Shown piece by piece: positions 1 through 5,166 of a stretch of 5,238 nucleotides of DNA. The position numbers and the translations under genes are program-made. Positions within the stretch are counted from its first letter, which is position 1. The number at the start of each line of letters is the position of its first letter. Location of the stretch: assembly GCA_036667875.1 (NCBI GenBank), contig JAVWTD010000055.1, forward strand, positions 1 through 5,238, in the 5' to 3' direction. This DNA comes from CAJGDV01 sp036667875. GTDB lineage: Bacteria > Bacillota_I > Bacilli_A > RF39 > UBA660. Under the pieces are notes generated by a model. The model searched no databases and was not told the origin of the DNA. It saw only the letters and a list, made by a program, of their open reading frames with translations.

Positions 1-846
1 AACTGGTACCCAGGGCACATGGCAAAAACCAAAAGACAAATATCAGAAAAACTAAACTTAATAGATGTAGTGTATGAGGTAATTGATGCCCGTATGCCTT
101 ACTCATCAAAAATAAAAGACATTGAAGAATTTACTAAAAACAAACCAAAAATAATAGTAATGACTAAATCAGACTTATGTGATATGTCTGAAACAAACAA
201 ATGGATAAAATACTATGAAAAAAAGAATTGCAAAGTAGTTTTATTAGATCTTGAAGGTAATACTAACTTAAAACCATTACTAAAAGTAACCGAAGAATTA
301 ATGGAAAAAGAAAACCAAAAAAGAGAAGATAAAGGTATGATTGAAAGAAGAACTAGAATATTAATAGTAGGAATTCCAAATGTTGGAAAATCAACTTTAA
401 TTAATCGTCTAGTAGGAAAGAAAGCTCAAAATACTGCCAACCGTCCAGGAGTAACTAAACAACTTGATTGGATAAGAATCAATAAAGATTTTGAACTCCT
501 AGATTCACCTGGAATCCTTTGGCCTAAATTAGAAGAAGAAAAAGTAGCCTTTAATCTAGCAGCATTAACAGCAATTAAAGAAGAAGTTCTTCCAATATAT
601 GATGTTATAGAGTATATCTTAAAAACACTAGAAGCATACTATCCTGACCAATTAAAAGATAGATATGGTATTAGTCATGTTGAAGATGATTATGTCATTA
701 CACTTGATGAAATAGGCAAAAAAAGAGGATGTTTAATAAAAGGTGGAGAAATAGACTATGACAAAGTAGTTTCCATAATAATAAATGAAGTAAAAAATGG
801 AACCATTAAAAATATAACATTCGATAGAATGGATGACATTTTATAA
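1..846 (+). CDS. rbgA: Ribosome biogenesis GTPase RbgA (YlqF), 5' end missing
   Basis: RbgA is a circularly permuted GTPase that assists late assembly of the 50S subunit in the cytoplasm. The reading frame is open to the first base: codons 1-6 read N-W-Y-P-G-H before the ATG at 19. This matches the conserved WFPGHMAK start of the family, so the ATG at 19 is internal and only a few N-terminal residues lie outside the window. Numbering from that internal Met, the motifs occur in permuted order: G4 TKSD (49-52), G1 GIPNVGKS (118-125), G2 around PGVTK (143-147) and G3 DSPG (162-165) followed by ILWPK. The C-terminal helical domain has the family's GEKRGC-like stretch as GKKRGCL (233-239). G4 has Thr where Asn is usual. 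The stop lies one base before the mrnC ATG, implying translational coupling. Identification is firm. Confidence 0.95.
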   Translation, partial: NWYPGHMAKTKRQISEKLNLIDVVYEVIDARMPYSSKIKDIEEFTKNKPKIIVMTKSDLCDMSETNKWIKYYEKKNCKVVLLDLEGNTNLKPLLKVTEELMEKENQKREDKGMIERRTRILIVGIPNVGKSTLINRLVGKKAQNTANRPGVTKQLDWIRINKDFELLDSPGILWPKLEEEKVAFNLAALTAIKEEVLPIYDVIEYILKTLEAYYPDQLKDRYGISHVEDDYVITLDEIGKKRGCLIKGGEIDYDKVVSIIINEVKNGTIKNITFDRMDDIL

Positions 847-847
847 T

Positions 848-1225
848 ATGGATAATAAAAATCGTAATGTATTGGCTCTTGCCTATATAGGAGACGCAAT
901 ATATGAAGTATATATTAGAAAATATTTATTAGAAAAAGGAATAGAAAAAGTAAAAATCCTTCAAAATGAAGCAGTCAATTACGTTAGTGCTAAAAGTCAA
1001 TGTAAATACTTAACAAAACTAATTGAAGACAACTTCTTAACTGACGAAGAAACAAGCATAGTTTATAGAGCCCGTAACCATAAAGGATCAAGACATCCAA
1101 AAAATACAGACATTATAACTTATAAATATTCAACAGGATTTGAAGCCTTAATCGGATATTTATATTTAGAAAATAATATAACAAGAATAGAAGAAATATT
1201 GAAAGAAATAATAGGTGAGAATTAA
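848..1225 (+). CDS. mrnC: Mini-ribonuclease III (MrnC)
   Basis: Mini-III is an RNase III-type endonuclease without a double-stranded RNA-binding domain; in Bacillus it matures the ends of 23S rRNA. The predicted protein has 125 residues, the usual small size for the family. The signature LAYIGDAIYE is at residues 11-20, with the catalytic-type Asp at 16. Further family blocks are YVSAKSQ (45-51), RARNHK (74-79) and the second acidic block FEALIGYLYLE (98-108). I chose the ATG at 848, one base after the rbgA stop, rather than the in-frame ATG at 833: the extra five residues resemble nothing in the family, and both sites lack a strong Shine-Dalgarno sequence, so reinitiation after rbgA is likely. 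The stop overlaps the rlmB start as TAATG. The position next to rlmB and sigH matches the Bacillus yazC locus. Confidence 0.93.
   Translation: MDNKNRNVLALAYIGDAIYEVYIRKYLLEKGIEKVKILQNEAVNYVSAKSQCKYLTKLIEDNFLTDEETSIVYRARNHKGSRHPKNTDIITYKYSTGFEALIGYLYLENNITRIEEILKEIIGEN
1213..1219 (+). promoter_or_regulatory. Shine-Dalgarno site of rlmB
   Basis: AGGTGAG lies inside the 3' end of mrnC, five bases before the ATG at 1225. It supports that ATG as the rlmB start and shows that translation of the two genes is coupled. Confidence 0.75.
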
Positions 1226-1920
1226 TGTATATATGTGGAAAAAATGTAGCAAAAGAATATTTAGAAAGTGGAGAATTAGTTAATAAAATTATGATTTTAG
1301 AAAACTTTGATGATTCTAAAATTATAAACTTAGCACAATCAAAATGTAAAAACATAAAAATAGTAAAAAAAGAAGTAATCGACAAAATAACAAAAGAAAA
1401 CCATCAAGGAATAGTTCTAGAAATACCAGAATTTATTTATAGTAATTTAGATGAAATAATAAAAGAAGAAAATCCACTTTTAGTTATTCTAGACCATATC
1501 GAAGACCCTCATAACTTTGGTGCAATCATAAGAACTTGTGAAGCAGCAGGAGTAGACGGAATTATTATTCCAAAAAACAGAAGTGTTGACGTAACACCAT
1601 CCGTTATTAGAACAAGTGTTGGAGCCACAAAATATGTTCCTATCGTTCAAATAACAAATATTTCAAGCACCATGAAAGAATTAAAAAGAAAAGGATTCTG
1701 GATAGTTGGAACTGATATGGAAGGTACACCTTATCAAGATATAGATTATAAAGGAAAAATGTGTGTTGTAATAGGTAATGAAGGACATGGAATGGCAAGA
1801 ATTGTAAAAGAGAATTGTGATTTCATAGCAACAATACCTATGAAAGGTAAAATTAACAGCTTAAATGCATCAGTTGCAGCAGGAGTAGTTATCTACCAAG
1901 CAATAAACAAAAGAGGTTAA
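1225..1920 (+). CDS. rlmB: 23S rRNA (guanosine-2'-O-)-methyltransferase RlmB, TrmH/SpoU family
   Basis: This is a SPOUT-class methyltransferase that uses S-adenosylmethionine to methylate a ribose 2'-OH. Members at this locus (YacO) modify the 23S rRNA guanosine equivalent to E. coli G2251; the exact target is inferred from family and position. Residues 1 to about 68 form the L30e-like substrate-binding domain, starting YICGKNVAKEYL. The knot domain follows: motif 1 is DPHNFGAIIRTCEAAG (94-109) with the key Asn97 and Arg103, motif 2 is VIGNEGHGM (182-190), and motif 3 is SLNASVAAG (212-220). Length (231 residues) is normal. The start overlaps the mrnC stop by one base and sigH begins three bases after its stop, so it sits in the middle of a translationally packed operon. 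No missing key residue is seen. Confidence 0.93.
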   Translation: MYICGKNVAKEYLESGELVNKIMILENFDDSKIINLAQSKCKNIKIVKKEVIDKITKENHQGIVLEIPEFIYSNLDEIIKEENPLLVILDHIEDPHNFGAIIRTCEAAGVDGIIIPKNRSVDVTPSVIRTSVGATKYVPIVQITNISSTMKELKRKGFWIVGTDMEGTPYQDIDYKGKMCVVIGNEGHGMARIVKENCDFIATIPMKGKINSLNASVAAGVVIYQAINKRG

Positions 1921-1923
1921 TTT

Positions 1924-2532
1924 ATGGATTACAGAGATTTTAATGACTATGAATTAATATCTCATGTTAGAGATAACATAGAAGAAGCAAACGAAATTAT
2001 ATTTAAAAAATATAAACCCCTTATAGAAAACAACGCTAGAAAACTAGATAAATCATGTAGTAGTAATGGATTAGAATTTCATGATTTAGTCCAAGAAGGA
2101 ATGGTTGGTTTAAATAAAGCAATTAATTCATTCAATGAAGCAAAAGAAGCATCCTTTTATACTTATGCAAAAATGTGTATAGAAAGAGCTCAAATAACAG
2201 CATTAGTAGGTAGTGGAAGACAAAAACATAAACTACTTAATGAATCAGTATCCTATGATAGAAGTGATGAAGATACAGCACCAGACCCTGGAAAAATCTT
2301 AATTGATAACAAACAGAATCCAGAAAATATTATGCTAGATTCAGAAAATAGTTTAGAGTTAGTAGACAAGATAAATAAAATACTAACACCTTTCGAAAAA
2401 AAAGTATTTGACTTAAAAGTAAAAGGATTCAATTATATAGAAATATCAGAAAGATTAGAAAAAGACAAAAAAGCCATCGACAACGCAATTCAAAGAATTA
2501 AAACAAAAATTAAAGATAATCTTGATTTATAG
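1924..2532 (+). CDS. sigH: RNA polymerase sigma factor of the SigH (sigma-30) type
   Basis: This is an alternative sigma-70-family factor that directs RNA polymerase to its own promoter set. Of its 202 residues, 23-92 form the sigma2 domain, with region 2.2 as DLVQEGMVGLNKAI (54-67) and region 2.3-2.4 as SFYTYAKMCIERAQITALV plus GSGRQKHK (77-103). The latter closely resembles Bacillus SigH (CITRQIITAI...RQKH). A variable acidic linker follows, then sigma4 (about 146-200) with a helix-turn-helix around 170-196 ending AIDNAIQRIKTKI. The Shine-Dalgarno AGAGG at 1912-1916 lies seven bases before the ATG. The gene is in the Bacillus position, after rlmB and before secE-nusG. SigH launches sporulation in Bacillus and controls competence genes in Staphylococcus; its targets here are unknown. 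The assignment to SigH rather than another small sigma factor rests on sequence plus synteny. Confidence 0.88.
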   Translation: MDYRDFNDYELISHVRDNIEEANEIIFKKYKPLIENNARKLDKSCSSNGLEFHDLVQEGMVGLNKAINSFNEAKEASFYTYAKMCIERAQITALVGSGRQKHKLLNESVSYDRSDEDTAPDPGKILIDNKQNPENIMLDSENSLELVDKINKILTPFEKKVFDLKVKGFNYIEISERLEKDKKAIDNAIQRIKTKIKDNLDL

Positions 2533-2547
2533 ATTATCTTTTTATAT
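2512..2547 (+). terminator. AT-rich hairpin at the end of sigH, weak terminator or attenuator
   Basis: AAAGATAATC (2512-2521) pairs perfectly with GATTATCTTT (2532-2541), and T2522 can pair with A2531 as an eleventh pair, leaving an 8-base loop. The stem includes the sigH stop codon. Only TTATATA follows the stem, so the U-tract is poor and the stem has just two G-C pairs. It may stop part of the transcription, or it may shield the 3' end of the mRNA. Confidence 0.5.
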
Positions 2548-2550
2548 ACT
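2522..2550 (+). promoter_or_regulatory. Possible SigA promoter for the small gene at 2567
   Basis: TTGATT (2522-2527) and TATACT (2545-2550) are separated by 17 bases, close to the SigA consensus on both sides. Transcription would begin near 2557, leaving a leader of only about ten bases with the GGTGAT ribosome-binding sequence at its very 5' end. The elements lie inside the sigH end hairpin. In DNA this AT-rich such matches arise easily, so this is tentative. Confidence 0.35.
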
Positions 2551-2566
2551 AAGAATGGTGATAAAA

Positions 2567-2947
2567 ATGAAAGAAAAAATTATAGAAACATTTAAAGACC
2601 TAACAGACTCTAAAATAACATGCCCTCTAAGTGCAACCTTAAAATCAATTAATGCATCAAACCTAAAACTAGTAGGTCAAACATTTAATGCTTTTTTAGG
2701 ATTATCTGAAGAATATATTTTAATAGCTTTCTTTAGTAAACAAAATATGAAAGAACCAATTTATAAAACCAAACTATCATTTAGTAATATTAAAGAAGTT
2801 TTAATAAAAGAAACAAGTTTAACTAAACTTAAAGTAATAGATATGTATGGAATAAATAATGAATATTTTAAATTTACATTATCAGGGTCAAATGAAGAAA
2901 AAGAAATAGATGAATTTATAAACACACTTATAAATATTAAGAATTAG
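2567..2947 (+). CDS. Small protein of unknown function, possibly PH-like fold
   Basis: I do not recognise a named family. The 126-residue product has no signal peptide or membrane segment. A short N-terminal helix (1-12) is followed by alternating hydrophobic stretches that look like beta strands: ATLKSI (23-28), EYILIAFF (49-56), IYKTKLSFSNIKEVLI (65-80), KLKVIDMYG (87-95) and EYFKFTLSG (99-107). A C-terminal helix EEKEIDEFINTLINI (110-124) closes it. Strands capped by one C-terminal helix, with a central 'LSFSNIKEV' turn, recall the small bacterial PH-like domains (YokE/YcxB type), but this is an inference from pattern only. The ATG at 2567 is preferred because GGTGAT at 2557-2562 matches the Shine-Dalgarno consensus; in-frame starts at 2555 (ATG) and 2522 (TTG) lack one. 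It occupies the interval between sigH and secE where Bacillus carries rpmG. Confidence 0.7.
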   Translation: MKEKIIETFKDLTDSKITCPLSATLKSINASNLKLVGQTFNAFLGLSEEYILIAFFSKQNMKEPIYKTKLSFSNIKEVLIKETSLTKLKVIDMYGINNEYFKFTLSGSNEEKEIDEFINTLINIKN

Positions 2948-2949
2948 TT

Positions 2950-2983
2950 TTGACTAGTTTTTTTTCTTTTTATATTGTATAAT
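2950..2983 (+). promoter_or_regulatory. Promoter region of the prepilin-like gene, with a T-tract spacer
   Basis: TTGACT (2950-2955) is a near-perfect -35 element and TATAAT (2978-2983) a perfect -10, but they are 22 bases apart, which is longer than SigA normally uses. A weaker -10, TATTGT (2973-2978), sits at the proper 17 bases. The spacer carries T8-C-T5 (2958-2970, continuing into T2971). No SigH-type -35 (AGGA core) is seen upstream of the GAAT at 2991. Confidence 0.55.
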
Positions 2984-2995
2984 ATTTATAGAATA

Positions 2996-3003
2996 AGAAG
3001 GTG
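2996..3003 (+). promoter_or_regulatory. Shine-Dalgarno site that sets the start of the prepilin-like gene
   Basis: AGAAGGTG stands four bases before the ATG at 3008. It selects this ATG over the upstream in-frame TTG at 2975, which falls inside the promoter -10 region and would add 11 residues unlike a leader peptide. Confidence 0.8.
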
Positions 3004-3007
3004 TAGA

Positions 3008-4312
3008 ATGAAATTAAACAATAAAGGACTTGCCATTTCTGGAATTTTATATTCTATTTTAGTTTTATTTATAGTTCTAGTATTTGGAATATTGTCATTA
3101 TTGGCAAGTACTAAATTTTCATTTGATAGGTTTAGAAAAGATATAATGGATTCACTTAATAAGGATGTGAATTATGTTGATTACAATGGTGGAGATTATG
3201 TTGAAACCATAAACGGATTAGAAAGACCACAATTAACAGAAAAAATGATTCCAGTTACATATAATCAGACAACTAAAAAAATAATAGTAGCTGACCCAAA
3301 TATAGAATGGTATAACTATAATGAAAAAAAATGGGCAAATGCAGTAATTTTAAAAAACAATATAATTAAAGGACCAGGAAATGAAATAAAAGAAAGCGAA
3401 ATTAGCCAAGTCCTAGTTTGGATACCTAGATTTGAATACAAAGCAAACGGAGCCAAAAGAGCAGATTTAAACTTTGTAAAGAAAACTACAATAGTTCCAA
3501 CTGCAGGATTTATTCTTCATCCATCTTTTACTTTTGGAGAACAAGAGTTAGAAGGTTTTTGGATTTCTAAATTTGAAATATCAGGAACTCAAACAAATAT
3601 CAACTCAACATTTGGTGCTACTTCACTAGTAGAGAAAAACTTGTCAACTTTTTTTACAAGTATATATAATAGTCAAGAAATATTAGGAGTAGAAAACAGA
3701 CATAACTTTGATATGCACATACCAAAAAGTACTGACTGGGGTGCTGTAGGATTCTTAACATATTCTAAATATGGATTATGTGTAGATGCGGTGACTTGCA
3801 ATCTAAGCACTGAAAACACTACATTAGTTTCACCAACACTTTCTCAAGCATTCACAAACTTTACTCAAAGTACAACTCAAAATATATATGGGTTATATGA
3901 TACTTTTGGAAATAAAATGGAATATGTAATGACTTTAGCATTAGAAAGTACAGGCAACACTGCCGTTTCAAAAACAGGCTTTAATGGTATAAATGTAGAA
4001 GGTAATGTCAATATAGAAGTAATTGATGGTATTAAACTACCTGATAGAAAATACTATGATTTATATCCCTACCTACAAGATTCCTCAGTCCAATCTCTTT
4101 CAAGTTTTCTTCTTGGAGACGGATTAGCAGAAGTAAGTGGTTCATTAATTTATTCTTCTAGAAATTCATCTGCTTCAAGTCCTGTTCTTTTAAGAGGGGG
4201 CTATACTAGAGTAGCGGGTACACCTTTTACTAAAACTATTATGGATTCATTTGAAATGAATGGGTCAGCATTAAATGAAATATCTACAAGAATAATTGTC
4301 ACTAAAGGCTAG
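3008..4312 (+). CDS. Prepilin-like secreted protein with FGE-sulfatase/C-type-lectin-like domain
   Basis: The 434-residue product starts MKLNNKG followed by a hydrophobic helix (about 8-33) and a charged stretch KFSFDRFRKDIMDSL (36-50). This is the layout of a type IV prepilin: a short basic leader ending in Gly7, then a membrane segment. The usual Glu at mature position 5 is Gly here. Residues 80-115 contain the block WYNYNEKKWANAVIL, and VWIPRFEYK (137-145) opens the C-terminal domain. That domain shows hallmarks of the FGE/SUMF1 fold: GFWISKFEISG (183-193), HIPKSTDWGAVGFL (237-250), IYGLYDTFGNKMEYV (293-307), LRGGY (395-399) and STRIIV (426-431). The only cysteines, 258 and 264, are not at an FGE catalytic position, so a binding rather than enzymatic role is likely. 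It is probably displayed on the cell surface; ligand and assembly machinery are unknown. Similar proteins are, from memory, frequent in AT-rich gut Bacilli. Confidence 0.75.
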   Translation: MKLNNKGLAISGILYSILVLFIVLVFGILSLLASTKFSFDRFRKDIMDSLNKDVNYVDYNGGDYVETINGLERPQLTEKMIPVTYNQTTKKIIVADPNIEWYNYNEKKWANAVILKNNIIKGPGNEIKESEISQVLVWIPRFEYKANGAKRADLNFVKKTTIVPTAGFILHPSFTFGEQELEGFWISKFEISGTQTNINSTFGATSLVEKNLSTFFTSIYNSQEILGVENRHNFDMHIPKSTDWGAVGFLTYSKYGLCVDAVTCNLSTENTTLVSPTLSQAFTNFTQSTTQNIYGLYDTFGNKMEYVMTLALESTGNTAVSKTGFNGINVEGNVNIEVIDGIKLPDRKYYDLYPYLQDSSVQSLSSFLLGDGLAEVSGSLIYSSRNSSASSPVLLRGGYTRVAGTPFTKTIMDSFEMNGSALNEISTRIIVTKG

Positions 4313-4326
4313 AAACATTTATAATT

Positions 4327-4393
4327 AAAACACTTTTGATTGACTTTGAATAATATATATGGTATTATTTATTTAGACACGAGGAAGTGTTTT
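4327..4393. repeat. Inverted repeat flanking the secE promoter
   Basis: AAAACACTT (4327-4335) and AAGTGTTTT (4385-4393) are perfect 9-base inverted copies with the whole secE promoter between them. A second inverted pair lies inside, AATAATA (4349-4355) and TATTATT (4363-4369), the latter covering the -10. In RNA reading through from the prepilin-like gene these could form a two-part hairpin followed by a T-rich run, possibly ending that transcript. AT-rich sequence makes short inverted repeats common; the outer pair is the more notable one. Confidence 0.5.
4340..4368 (+). promoter_or_regulatory. SigA promoter of secE-nusG
   Basis: TTGACT (4340-4345) and TATTAT (4363-4368) are exactly 17 bases apart, and TGG directly before the -10 gives an extended -10 element (TGnTATTAT). 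Transcription should start near 4375, giving a leader of about 57 bases before secE. It is the best promoter in the window. Confidence 0.8.
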
Positions 4394-4399
4394 TATTTT
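4375..4399 (+). promoter_or_regulatory. Leader hairpin at the 5' end of the secE mRNA
   Basis: AGACAC (4375-4380) can pair with GTGTTT (4387-4392), with one G-U pair, around the loop GAGGAA (4381-4386), and TTATTTT follows. It sits right at the predicted transcript start. It may protect the 5' end or act as a weak attenuator. The loop and right arm (AGGAAGTG) resemble a ribosome-binding site, but no real gene follows: an ATT at 4395 would encode only five residues. Confidence 0.4.
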
Positions 4400-4432
4400 A
4401 AAAAAAAATTAATATAAGTGGGTGGATGAAAA

Positions 4433-4633
4433 TTGAAAAAAATAGCAAAAAAAGTCGTTCGTTTTTTCATTAACATTAAACAAGAAATGAAAAAAGTTAA
4501 ATGGCCAACAAAAAAAGAAATGATTACTTACTCAAGCGCAGCTTTAATATTTATAATAGGATTCGCAGCCTTCTTCTCTTTAACTGATCTATTAATAACA
4601 GGAATTAGAATACTTAAGGATATGTACTTATAA
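4433..4633 (+). CDS. secE: Preprotein translocase subunit SecE
   Basis: SecE is the small membrane subunit that clamps SecY in the protein-export channel. The 66-residue product is of the short single-span type found in Gram-positive bacteria. A basic amphipathic helix (1-17) leads into the family signature EMKKVKWPTKKEM (18-30), and one membrane span covers about residues 34-58. The start must be the TTG at 4433: an in-frame TGA lies only one codon upstream at 4427-4429, and the nearby ATG at 4426 is in another frame. The sequence GGTG at 4421-4424 gives a Shine-Dalgarno match eight bases before the start. The stop overlaps the nusG start as TAATG. rpmG, which precedes secE in Bacillus, is absent: only 120 bases separate this gene from the one before it. 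Confidence 0.95.
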   Translation: MKKIAKKVVRFFINIKQEMKKVKWPTKKEMITYSSAALIFIIGFAAFFSLTDLLITGIRILKDMYL

Positions 4634-5166
4634 TGGATAAAGAATGGTATGTAGTTAATACTTACTCAGGACATGAGAATAAAGTTAAAGAAAAGTTAGA
4701 GATGCGTGCTGGTTCTATGGGCTTAGAAGATTATATCTTCAGAGTAATAGTTCCAGAACAAAAAGAAATTGAAGTAAAAGATGGCGTTTCAAAAGAAAAA
4801 ATGAAAAAAATGTTTCCAGGTTATATATTAGTAGAGATGATTATGACTGATGAAGCATGGTTTGTAGTTCGTAATACTCCGGGTGTTACAGGATTTATCG
4901 GATCATCAGGTAAAGGGGCAAAACCTTTCCCATTAACACCAATGGAAGTTGATAAAATTCTTGAAACAATGGGAATGAATAGAATTCAAATTGAAAATAA
5001 TCTAGAAGTAGATGATCAAGTAAAAGTTATCAATGGACCTTTTAAAGACATGTATGGAAAAATTCGTACAGTGTCAATTGAAAAAGCAAATGTTGAAGTT
5101 GTTTTAGACTTATTTGGTCAAGAAACAATTGTTGAACTTGGAGTAAATGAAGTAGAAAAAGCATAA
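4633..5166 (+). CDS. nusG: Transcription elongation/antitermination factor NusG
   Basis: NusG binds the clamp of RNA polymerase to modulate pausing and termination and can link transcription to translation through ribosomal protein S10. The 177 residues are the normal length. The NGN domain (1 to about 112) contains KEWYVVNTYSGHENKV (3-18), FPGYILVEM (61-69) and WFVVRNTPGVTGFIG (76-90). The KOW domain (about 124-177) shows DQVKVINGPFKDMYGKI (128-144). The ATG overlaps the secE stop by one base; the nearest Shine-Dalgarno, AAGGA (4616-4620), is 12 bases upstream, so expression probably relies on coupling to secE. A terminator hairpin begins in its stop codon, separating it from whatever follows (rplK in most Bacilli, not visible here). 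Confidence 0.97.
   Translation: MDKEWYVVNTYSGHENKVKEKLEMRAGSMGLEDYIFRVIVPEQKEIEVKDGVSKEKMKKMFPGYILVEMIMTDEAWFVVRNTPGVTGFIGSSGKGAKPFPLTPMEVDKILETMGMNRIQIENNLEVDDQVKVINGPFKDMYGKIRTVSIEKANVEVVLDLFGQETIVELGVNEVEKA

Noticed and set aside
19..21. ATG at 19 as the start of rbgA
   Set aside because: The frame continues upstream as N-W-Y-P-G-H, the conserved family start, so this Met is internal and the gene is cut by the window edge.
833..847. Upstream in-frame start for mrnC
   Set aside because: No ribosome-binding site and the extra residues do not match the family; the ATG at 848 directly follows the rbgA stop.
1113..1385. Open frame of 90 codons on the - strand
   Set aside because: It lies opposite mrnC and rlmB, both certain genes, and its Phe/Leu/Ile-rich translation is what AT-rich coding DNA gives on the opposite strand.
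2522..2566. TTG start for the small gene, overlapping sigH
   Set aside because: It lies in the loop side of the sigH end hairpin and has no Shine-Dalgarno sequence, while the ATG at 2567 has GGTGAT in front.
2988..2994. SigH-type -10 (ATAGAAT) before the prepilin-like gene
   Set aside because: No AGGA-type -35 is present at the required distance; the match to four AT-rich bases alone is not meaningful.
2975..3007. TTG start for the prepilin-like gene
   Set aside because: It falls in the promoter -10 region; the ATG at 3008 has a good Shine-Dalgarno and gives a proper prepilin leader.
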